Assembly (NCBI GenBank): GCA_037481695.1
Contig: JBBFLE010000004.1
Location: 222,724 to 286,723 of the forward strand
DNA from: a bacterium
GTDB taxonomy: Bacteria; Desulfobacterota; Desulfocorpusculales; Desulfocorpusculum
Direction of reading: 5' to 3'
DNA length: 64,000 nucleotides
The notes under the pieces were generated by a model. The model was not told the origin of the DNA. It made no database searches and saw only the letters and a list, made by a program, of their open reading frames with translations. The stretch's first letter is position 1, and each line of letters starts with the position of its first letter. Position numbers and translations under genes: made by a program. Positions 57,671 through 64,000 of this stretch are shown here, one piece after another.

Positions 57671-58174
57671 ATGTCCGAGAGGGAAGAAGAACTCCAGGTG
57701 CTCAAGACCGTGAAGAGTTTCCAGGCAGAAAAAACAAATCTCATCCCAATGCTGCAGCAGATACAGGCCCTTGTGGGGTATCTGCCCTCATGGGGTATGG
57801 AAGAGGTGGCCAAGCACCTGTCCATCCCAGTGGGGGAGGTATATGGAGTCGCAACTTTCTACAATCAATTTCGTCTCACTCCTCCTGGGAAGTACCAGGT
57901 CAAGGTCTGTACAGGAACCGCATGTCATGTGAAGCGCTCCTATGTGATCCTGGAAGAATGGGAACGCAGGCTGGGTATCAAGGAGGGACAGACCACCGAG
58001 GACAGGCTCTTTGGTTTGGAAAAGGTTGCCTGTGTGGGCTGTTGTGCCTTGGCGCCGGTGGTTGTCATCCGCCACAACTCAACAGAGGCTTTCTACGGCA
58101 ACATGATGACCAGCAAGGTCAATGGCCTAATTCTGGAGGTGGAAAGGAAAGAGGGCGATGGCTCGGCCCGATGA
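57671..58174 (+). CDS. NuoE/HoxE-like [2Fe-2S] subunit
   Basis: About 167 aa, thioredoxin-like fold with four cysteine ligands: CTGTAC (two) and VACVGCC (two), plus GVATFYNQFR from the helical N-terminus. This is the 24-kDa subunit of NADH dehydrogenase or diaphorase. The ATG at 57671 was preferred because family homology begins there, while the frame is open from 57611. The next gene overlaps by 17 bp, so the two are coupled. Confidence 0.93.
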   Translation: MSEREEELQVLKTVKSFQAEKTNLIPMLQQIQALVGYLPSWGMEEVAKHLSIPVGEVYGVATFYNQFRLTPPGKYQVKVCTGTACHVKRSYVILEEWERRLGIKEGQTTEDRLFGLEKVACVGCCALAPVVVIRHNSTEAFYGNMMTSKVNGLILEVERKEGDGSAR

Positions 58175-60092
58175 TCTCGGGAACAGGTTTGAACAGATCC
58201 GGCAAGAGGCTCTTGCCAGATGGAGGGCTCTGTGGGAAGACCCCAGAGCCTTGATAACCGTGGGAACAGCCACCTGTGGACTGGCCCAAGGGGCCGGAGA
58301 GTTGCTGGATGTATTAAGGGAGTCATCCACTCGCCTGGGTCTGGAGGTTCAAGTCCGGGAAGTGGGCTGTATCGGCCACTGTTATGCAGAGCCTCTGGTG
58401 ACAGTGAAGATGCCGGGGATGTCCCCATACCTGTACGCACGGGTCAACCCAACAAAAGCAGAGCTGCTGCTGCGTTATGTTGTGAGGGATGGAGATCCCT
58501 TCTTGGATTTTGTCATGGGTGCTCTCCAAGAAGATGAGCTCATGCCCCCTGTTTGGGATCTTCCCAGGTTCCATTATGAAAAGAGACTCATCCTGGAGCA
58601 TTGCGGGCTAATAGATCCAGAGGATATCCACCATTACATAGCCATGGGAGGCTACAGGGCTTTGCTCAGGAGCCTTTCCATGAAACCAGAGCATATCATA
58701 GGGAAGCTGGCGGCCTCAGGTCTGAGGGGAAGGGGAGGAGCAGGCTTTCCCACTGCGCACAAGTGGGAAATCTGTAAAAACAGCCCTTACGGAAGTCCCA
58801 TTGTCATCTGCAATGGGGATGAGGGAGACCCAGGGGCCTACATGGACAGGGCAGTGTTGGAGAGCAATCCTCATCAGGTCCTGGAGGGTTTGGCCATAGC
58901 TGCTCTGGCCGTGGGTGCTTCCCTGGGATATGTGTATGTACGGGCAGAGTATCCCTTGGCCATAAGGAGGGTCAGAAAAGCACTTGAGGATGCTACCCAT
59001 CTGGGTCTGATGGGCAGGGACATCCTGGGAACTGGCAGGGAATTTCAGGTCAGGCTGTTCGAGGGTTCAGGAGCCTTTGTCTGCGGGGAAGAAACGGCAC
59101 TCATAGCATCCATCCAGGGGGAGCGGGGAATGCCAAGGCCCAGGCCACCCTTCCCTGCCGAGAGAGGGCTTTGGGGAAGGCCTACTCTGGTCAACAACGT
59201 CAAGACCTTGGCCTTGATACCCAAGATACTGGAGAATGGGGAGTCATCTTTTACAGAAATCGGAACCCCTTCCAGTCCGGGGACAATGGTCTTTTCCGTG
59301 GTAGGCAAATGTGAGCAGCCAGGACTCGTGGAGGTGCCTTTGGGAACCACCCTCAAGCAACTGGTTTTCGATATTTGCGGGGGTATACCGGCAGGCAAGA
59401 GTTTCAAGGCTCTTCAAATAGGCGGCCCTTCAGGTGGCTGCATTCCGGCATCTCTTCAGGACACCCCAATGGATTACGAAACTCTCCAGGAGGCCGGAAG
59501 TATGATGGGCTCAGGCGGGATAGTGGTTCTGGACGAGGAAGACTGCATGGTGGAGGTGGCACGCTTTTTCTTGGAGTTCACCCAGGGGGAGTCCTGCGGG
59601 AAGTGCACCTTCTGTCGCATAGGCACCCGCCAGATGTTGGAATTACTAACAGAAATAACCATGGGTAAAGCAACCCCAGAGCACCTCCAACTCTTGGAAG
59701 AGCTGGCCATGGATGTGAAACTTGGCTCTCTTTGCAATCTTGGGGCCACGGCTCCCAACCCGGTCTTGACCACTCTGAGGTATTTCAGACAGGAGTATCT
59801 GGCTCACATCCTTGAGAAGAAATGCCCTGCCCTGCAATGCAGGGAGCTCACCGCCTATTACATTCTCCCTGAACGCTGTGCAGCAGGCTGTGATGCCTGT
59901 GTGGGGACATGTCCCACAGAGGCCATATACACAATGCGTAATCGCAAGAAGGCAGTGGAACAGGAAAAGTGCGTCAAATGCGGCGAGTGCGTGCGTGCTT
60001 GCCCGCCCGAATATAAGGCCGTGATCCGCATCTCCCCGGCCACTGAAGTTCCGGCTCCCCAGGCTCCCAGGGCCGAGAAAGACTCTCACTGA
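58158..60092 (+). CDS. NuoF/HoxF-like NADH-binding flavoprotein subunit
   Basis: 644 aa. Domain order: thioredoxin-like N-domain with only three visible cysteines (C40, C71, C75); FMN/NADH-binding core GLRGRGGAGFPTAHKWE and CNGDEGDPGAYMDRAVL; [4Fe-4S] site CGKCTFCRIG; and a C-terminal 2x[4Fe-4S] ferredoxin (CDACVGTCP, CVKCGECVRACP). The layout is that of HydB/HndC/HoxF-type subunits of bifurcating hydrogenases or NAD-linked formate dehydrogenases. It oxidises or reduces NAD(P) and passes electrons onward. Confidence 0.94.
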   Translation: MARPDDLGNRFEQIRQEALARWRALWEDPRALITVGTATCGLAQGAGELLDVLRESSTRLGLEVQVREVGCIGHCYAEPLVTVKMPGMSPYLYARVNPTKAELLLRYVVRDGDPFLDFVMGALQEDELMPPVWDLPRFHYEKRLILEHCGLIDPEDIHHYIAMGGYRALLRSLSMKPEHIIGKLAASGLRGRGGAGFPTAHKWEICKNSPYGSPIVICNGDEGDPGAYMDRAVLESNPHQVLEGLAIAALAVGASLGYVYVRAEYPLAIRRVRKALEDATHLGLMGRDILGTGREFQVRLFEGSGAFVCGEETALIASIQGERGMPRPRPPFPAERGLWGRPTLVNNVKTLALIPKILENGESSFTEIGTPSSPGTMVFSVVGKCEQPGLVEVPLGTTLKQLVFDICGGIPAGKSFKALQIGGPSGGCIPASLQDTPMDYETLQEAGSMMGSGGIVVLDEEDCMVEVARFFLEFTQGESCGKCTFCRIGTRQMLELLTEITMGKATPEHLQLLEELAMDVKLGSLCNLGATAPNPVLTTLRYFRQEYLAHILEKKCPALQCRELTAYYILPERCAAGCDACVGTCPTEAIYTMRNRKKAVEQEKCVKCGECVRACPPEYKAVIRISPATEVPAPQAPRAEKDSH

Positions 60093-60102
60093 GAGGTGTC
60101 TT

Positions 60103-60750
60103 GTGAGTGCCAAGTGTGTTCGATTGGAAATAGACGGGCTAGAAATAGAGGCCATGGCTGGTGAGAGCGTGCTCAGCGCTGCACTGAGAAACTCCATTTA
60201 CATTCCCCACCTCTGCCACCAACAGGAAATGGAAACCGAGCCATTTGGGGGATGCCGACTTTGCTTTGTGGAAATCCTGGGCAAGCCCCACCCTGTCACC
60301 TCTTGCACACAGAGGGTGGCTCATGGAATGGAGGTGCGCACAGATACCCAGAGTGTCAGGAACCTGCAACGTTCGGCCTTGAGGCTCTTGCTTTCAACCC
60401 ACAGGGTGGATTGCGCCCGTTGTTTCGCCAACCGCAAATGCCGGCTTCAGGATTTGGCAAGAGCCCTGGGAGTGGGACTAAAGACCTCGGGTCTCAAGGA
60501 CCTGTCTTTGCAGGAATCCAGAGACAGCACCCTGGGTAAGGTGATTTACGACAGGAGCAAGTGCGTGCTTTGCGGAAGCTGCGTGAGTTGGGCCAGAGAA
60601 AATGGCACAGGGATCTTTCAGTTTGCAGGCAGGGGACTGGCCACCCGAATCGCTCTTTTTCCCTTTGAAGGGGATGAAGGAATATTGGAGGGTGTCTGGA
60701 ATGTGTGTCCGGTGGGAGCTCTTTTCCCTTCAGATGCAGCCGCAGCCTAG
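60103..60750 (+). CDS. HoxU/NuoG-N-terminal-like Fe-S subunit
   Basis: 215 aa, GTG start with GAGAGG upstream. A plant-type [2Fe-2S] domain (CHQQEMETEPFGGCRLC, later C) is followed by the histidine-ligated [4Fe-4S] site HRVDCARCFANRKC and a further cluster CVLCGSCVSW...CPVG. It stops there, without a catalytic domain, so resembles HoxU, HydA N-terminus or NuoG N-terminus. It is the electron outlet of the trio beginning at 57671. No catalytic hydrogenase or formate dehydrogenase follows in the window. Confidence 0.92.
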   Translation: MSAKCVRLEIDGLEIEAMAGESVLSAALRNSIYIPHLCHQQEMETEPFGGCRLCFVEILGKPHPVTSCTQRVAHGMEVRTDTQSVRNLQRSALRLLLSTHRVDCARCFANRKCRLQDLARALGVGLKTSGLKDLSLQESRDSTLGKVIYDRSKCVLCGSCVSWARENGTGIFQFAGRGLATRIALFPFEGDEGILEGVWNVCPVGALFPSDAAAA

Positions 60751-60912
60751 AGGATCAATGCCAAAATGAGCCCGTGGGCTTCCAATCTAAGATGGACCAA
60801 GGCCCGCCCAGGATGAGGAGCATGGCACATTTGCCTTCAATGGCTCGATGCTTATCCAGATGATTCAACAACAAATCAGTCTTAAAGGTATGAGCCCAAG
60901 GCGTACGCCCTA

Positions 60913-60935
60913 GGGGAAGGATCTGAACCTTCCCC
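60913..60935. repeat. inverted repeat between converging genes
   Basis: Perfect 8-bp arms GGGGAAGG (60913-60920) and CCTTCCCC (60928-60935) around a 7-nt loop. It lies between the HoxU-like gene and the PPOX gene, which converge. No T-tract; may be a weak two-way terminator. Confidence 0.4.
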
Positions 60936-60950
60936 ACCAGCAGAAGAGGG

Positions 60951-61328
60951 CTAGCCTTTTTCTGCGGAACCTATCAAGGGTAGAACCTTTTTTACTTCAA
61001 AGAACACAAGATGTCTTCCCTCCTCGTCACCTTCGTACCTTCGCCTCTTTAAGCTTTTTAGCAGTTCAGAATCCTTCTCGTCCCTGAGCTTCTTAAGAAA
61101 GAGCCTCACACCTTTCCAACCCGGTCCATTCTCTACGAACAGATAGGCGGCATTGGGGTTTGATTCCAGATTGTGGTGGGTAAGCCTCTCAGGCATTATG
61201 AAAGCTACTGTCCCATCATCCATGACATGAGGCCTGCTGAAGATGGCCGCATCCACGTTTCCCTGTGCATCTGCCGTGGCAAGAACCCCAATTCCTGTGG
61301 TCTTCTCAAAGTAATCCTTGAGGTCCAT
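60951..61328 (-). CDS. pyridoxamine 5'-phosphate oxidase-fold flavoprotein (PPOX family)
   Basis: 125 aa, split-barrel fold. Starts DYFEKTTGIGVLATADAQGNVDAAIFSRPHV, typical of small FMN-binding PPOX proteins, with MPERLTHHNLESNPNAAYLF after it. Such proteins act as flavin reductases, heme-degrading enzymes or flavin carriers. A GGGAGGACACAC site precedes the ATG. A small open frame lies just upstream on the same strand. Confidence 0.88.
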   Translation of the reverse strand: MDLKDYFEKTTGIGVLATADAQGNVDAAIFSRPHVMDDGTVAFIMPERLTHHNLESNPNAAYLFVENGPGWKGVRLFLKKLRDEKDSELLKSLKRRRYEGDEEGRHLVFFEVKKVLPLIGSAEKG

Positions 61329-61352
61329 GTGTGTCCTCCCCTGCGTTTTCTG

Positions 61353-61607
61353 TCATGGCCTTCTGCGGCCTTTGTCTTTTTGACGTAGGAGCTCCTGTAA
61401 AGGATTCTGCCCCTTGATGAGACCTTCTGGCTCAGGAGCAGCCGGGCAGCTTTCCAAGAGGACTAAAACCCATTGCTCCCACTTGAAACATGCCCCTCTC
61501 TGAAACACTCCAAGAACACTAGCTGGCCCTCTACAGGGTCTTGGTTGGGAAATGAGATGGGCAAACAGATGGATGAGGTTGACGCGAAAGCCCGGATGTT
61601 TCATCAT
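61353..61607 (-). CDS. possible small hypothetical protein
   Basis: 84 aa frame that stops 24 bp before the PPOX gene. Its C-terminal half (CFKWEQWVLVLLESCPAAPEP, then KGQNPLQELLRQKDKGRRR) reads like coding sequence, while the N-terminal part is less convincing. GGAAGGGG lies just before the paired ATGs. Not recognised. Confidence 0.35.
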   Translation of the reverse strand: MMKHPGFRVNLIHLFAHLISQPRPCRGPASVLGVFQRGACFKWEQWVLVLLESCPAAPEPEGLIKGQNPLQELLRQKDKGRRRP

Positions 61608-61694
61608 CCCCTTCCAAGAACAAAGAGGTCAGCAACTGCCTGAGAGAGGTTCTGATCTCAGAAAAAGGGATTTCCTCAGGTGTAGAAACAAATC

Positions 61695-62633
61695 TTGAAT
61701 AGGTTCCAGGCTCTTGGGAAAGAGCTAAGTGTTTTAGCCTTTTTATGTTTGGTTTTGGCGGAAATCTTGTGTGATGGAGATGTCTTTGGTTGGGGAGGTG
61801 TGAATTTGCGACGGCAGCAGGACACAGCAAGCCTTGATATTCCAAGAAGTGGAGATGACTTGCAGGACTGGATACTTTCGGTGAGAAGTAAGATCGAGAA
61901 AGAACTCACCCCTGAGCAAAGGGATCTTTTCAGAGAAGAGCTCTATCCCGAGCAACAGCTCAAAGTTTTTTCCGAGGGCTCCTCAAACGTTCTGGTGGTG
62001 GCCCCCCACGGATTCCCCGGTGACGACGATCATACAGATTATCTGGCTTATTTCTTGGCAAAGGAACTAGATGCCTCCTATCTCATAAACAACAAGGCAT
62101 TTCACAAACCCGGGAGGCATCATCCCTGCGGAAGACCAGCCAACCTTAATCAGCCCTGGAGTTCCAATCCAGATACCAAGAAATTCATGCAGATCCTCTT
62201 GGAGATGATAAAGACAATAGCAAAGAGATCCGAGGCAGCCCCCCTGGTGCTTTGTATTCACGGCATGTCCGATGCCAATGCAAGGAGGCTATGTGCCGGG
62301 GATTTCTGCATTGGGGCAGGATATACCTCAGAAGAGAGGGAAAGTGCCCTGGCTCCAGGAGGCGGAGCCACTGCTTCCAAGGAGGTCATAGAAGGCCTGA
62401 TTGAGGGATTGTGCAAGAAGGGTTTTTCTGCAACTGATGGAATACCTCAATACTGTGCCAAGAAAGCCATTCCAGGATATCTTAAGTTCATGGAGCGCAG
62501 CATAGGCCCTACCCATGCCCTGCAGGTGGAAGTGCGTTACCTGGGCTTGAGGGATCCTGACAACATATTGAGAACCGCCAGGGGTCTGGCTACAGTGGTA
62601 AGAGGCCTGAGGGCGTTCAAGAAGTTGGAATAG
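61695..62633 (+). CDS. secreted hypothetical protein, faintly N-formylglutamate amidohydrolase-like
   Basis: 312 aa with an N-terminal hydrophobic stretch (LSVLAFLCLVLAEIL). The segment VVAPHGFPGDDDHTDYLAYFLAKE followed by LINNKAFHKPG and later LVLCIHGMSD is reminiscent of N-formylglutamate amidohydrolase and related zinc hydrolases, but the match is weak. The start codon would be TTG with a poor ribosome site, so the N-terminus is unsure. It stands alone on the plus strand. Confidence 0.6.
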   Translation: MNRFQALGKELSVLAFLCLVLAEILCDGDVFGWGGVNLRRQQDTASLDIPRSGDDLQDWILSVRSKIEKELTPEQRDLFREELYPEQQLKVFSEGSSNVLVVAPHGFPGDDDHTDYLAYFLAKELDASYLINNKAFHKPGRHHPCGRPANLNQPWSSNPDTKKFMQILLEMIKTIAKRSEAAPLVLCIHGMSDANARRLCAGDFCIGAGYTSEERESALAPGGGATASKEVIEGLIEGLCKKGFSATDGIPQYCAKKAIPGYLKFMERSIGPTHALQVEVRYLGLRDPDNILRTARGLATVVRGLRAFKKLE

Positions 62634-62886
62634 ATAAACGCAAGGAAGGTTGTGCCTGACCGGGCAGGATAAATCCAGACTGTAAAAGAAGATGACCTTA
62701 AAAAGAGACTGGGCGTTATTGGCCCATGATAATCAAACCCTCTTGTGGAGCCAAGAAAAAGAGACAGTTTTTTGTTTTGCACAGCAGGGGGTCTATGACA
62801 GCAGGTAGTCGAACCAAGGGGGATCATCACCATTATCTACCCATGCGGTTAAAGGGTTCCCTCTTGCAAGAGTATTTGGACTAGGC

Positions 62887-63870
62887 ATGATCCCAATTCG
62901 CGACATCAACCGTTCCCAGACCTTCCCTTTGGTGAATTACATTCTCATAGCACTCAATGTGCTGGCTTTTATCTGGCAGATGAGCCTTGGTGCAAGGCTA
63001 GAGAAGATTTTTTTTCTTTACGGGCTAGTGCCCCTGCGTTACTCGGATCCGGCTGTGGCCACTAATTTCAGCACCTTGGAGCAGTTGCTTCCATTTCTCA
63101 CCTCCATCTTTCTCCATGGAGGGATCTTCCACCTGCTGGGGAACATGTGGTCCCTTTACCTCTTTGGAGATAACGTGGAAGACCGCCTGGGGCACCTGCG
63201 TTACCTGGTTTTTTATCTGCTCTGCGGGCTTGCAGCAGGACTGACCCACCTGTTTACCAACTGGAGATCTCCCTTGCCCACCATAGGAGCCAGCGGAGCC
63301 ATCTCAGGGGTCATGGGGGCATATCTGGTCCTCTTTCCAGGAGCCAGGATACTCACCCTCTTGCCCATATTTTTCTTCATTCAACTGGTGGAAGTGCCTG
63401 CCTTTGTTTTCCTGGGCCTTTGGTTCCTGATGCAGATTCTCTCGGCAGGAGCAGGTTCAGGACAGGCCGGCGGAGTGGCCTGGTGGGCCCATATTGGGGG
63501 ATTCGTAGTTGGGATAGCTCTGTTGAAATTCTCCCAACTTCTGCCGCCCATTGCACTGGAGAGGCCTTTACAAAGCCACACCCTCAGGAAGAGGACCCCC
63601 AGGCTCCAAAGACTTGGCGGATTTGAGCCTCTGGAATCCCTGGATATAAGGGGCTGGATTACTGTAAGTCCCAAAGAGGCAGTCTCAGGCACACGAAAGC
63701 TAATATCCGTGAAATACGGACTCATGCAAAAAAACTTCCTGGTCACGATTCCTCCAGGAACCAGGGATGGCACGGTTCTCAGATTGGGGGGCTTGGGTCT
63801 TAGAAACGATCGAGGAGATGTGGGGGATCTTTACCTGCATGTCAAAGTGGTGCCTGAGGGTCTGAGCTAA
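62887..63870 (+). CDS. rhomboid intramembrane protease fused to DnaJ C-terminal-like domain
   Basis: 327 aa. The N-terminal 235 residues form a six-helix rhomboid with catalytic Ser136 (IGASGAISG) and His202 (WWAHIGGFVVG), and the HGGIFHLLGNMWSLYLFGDNVED loop. After a 20-residue basic linker, residues about 255-327 resemble the DnaJ C-terminal substrate-binding domain (VSPKEAVSGTRK, VTIPPGTRDGTVLRLGGLG, DLYLHVKVV). A combined protease and chaperone-like domain on the membrane is unusual. Stop at 63870. Confidence 0.9.
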   Translation: MIPIRDINRSQTFPLVNYILIALNVLAFIWQMSLGARLEKIFFLYGLVPLRYSDPAVATNFSTLEQLLPFLTSIFLHGGIFHLLGNMWSLYLFGDNVEDRLGHLRYLVFYLLCGLAAGLTHLFTNWRSPLPTIGASGAISGVMGAYLVLFPGARILTLLPIFFFIQLVEVPAFVFLGLWFLMQILSAGAGSGQAGGVAWWAHIGGFVVGIALLKFSQLLPPIALERPLQSHTLRKRTPRLQRLGGFEPLESLDIRGWITVSPKEAVSGTRKLISVKYGLMQKNFLVTIPPGTRDGTVLRLGGLGLRNDRGDVGDLYLHVKVVPEGLS

Positions 63871-64000
63871 GCCCTTATCAAAAAACATAACCCTGATTAT
63901 TCGCCAAGACTCATAAAATTTGGGGCTCCATACACGAATTTGTGGGTGGGATTGGTTTATAGGGACTTGAAAGCATGAATCAAATCCCGTACTTCCTATT
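63871..64000. other. 130 bp without a gene at the window edge
   Basis: Nothing recognisable between the rhomboid stop and the window end; no hairpin or promoter seen. Confidence 0.4.

Noticed and set aside
57671..60750. Interpretation as part of respiratory complex I
   Set aside because: No nuoA-D/H-N neighbours; the ferredoxin extension on the NuoF-like protein and the short NuoG-like protein fit soluble diaphorase or bifurcating modules.

Overview
The window reads as a stretch of ordinary chromosome from an anaerobic Gram-negative bacterium, most likely a Desulfobacterota ('deltaproteobacterial') sulfate reducer or syntroph. This is an inference from gene content: a solitary HdrC-like iron-sulfur protein, a tungsten-type aldehyde ferredoxin oxidoreductase with its own MoaD, a flavin/iron-sulfur NADH-oxidising trio, a UbiD decarboxylase beside a phenylphosphate-synthase-like pair, a corrinoid/CODH-gamma-like fragment, a superoxide-reductase-like protein, an FeoAB/Fur locus, and outer-membrane and Tat functions. 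No phage, insertion sequence or CRISPR array was seen. Genes are dense, on both strands, usually with clear AGGAGG-type ribosome sites, and no gene is cut by either window edge.

Layout. 17-7028: a four-gene minus-strand operon (phenylphosphate-synthase-like A and B, UbiD decarboxylase, Tm-1-like protein) read divergently from a LysR regulator; the intergenic region holds a sigma70-type promoter and a CTTAT/ATAAG repeat array at the position expected for LysR activation. 7040-10163: small protein, HdrC-like protein, PIG-L deacetylase, an aromatic-rich secreted protein, a nuclease-fold protein with a degraded active site, then a tRNA-Lys/tRNA-Glu operon with promoter and terminator. 10329-15899: purA, serA, a class V aminotransferase likely completing serine synthesis, and two tandem CBS-ACT proteins. 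16079-17744: cutA and tatB-tatC.

17851-22785 is the most interesting block: an NAD-dependent epimerase, a serine-palmitoyltransferase-like enzyme, a GNAT-type acyltransferase and an Aur1-like PAP2 membrane protein lie together. These match the parts expected for bacterial ceramide synthesis plus head-group transfer. The PAP2 gene is translationally coupled to a SAM hydrolase and shares a symmetrical divergent promoter region with a compact CODH-gamma-like protein, an AsmA protein and an HD phosphohydrolase (22782-27078).

27338-40524: acyl-CoA ligase, CDF metal transporter, serine acetyltransferase, EpmA, MaoC hydratase, cytochrome c, an outer-membrane beta-barrel, a tightly coupled feoB/zinc-ribbon/feoA operon with a Fur regulator, and a PurF-family enzyme lacking the usual N-terminal nucleophile cysteine. 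40876-50962: a secreted WD40-caspase protein, a gene-free stretch, DUF486, an iron-sulfur flavoprotein, a four-domain S1 protein, a Tat-exported superoxide-reductase-like protein, and the AOR/MoaD locus flanked by two related small proteins. 51228-63870: trpD behind an attenuator-like leader, an amidase and amidohydrolase pair, Nudix, a TtcA-like enzyme coupled to a HoxEFU-like trio, a PPOX flavoprotein, a secreted hydrolase-like protein and a rhomboid protease fused to a DnaJ C-terminal-like domain.

Starts were chosen by ribosome-site spacing and family alignment from memory. Family names come from recognised motifs, not database searches.
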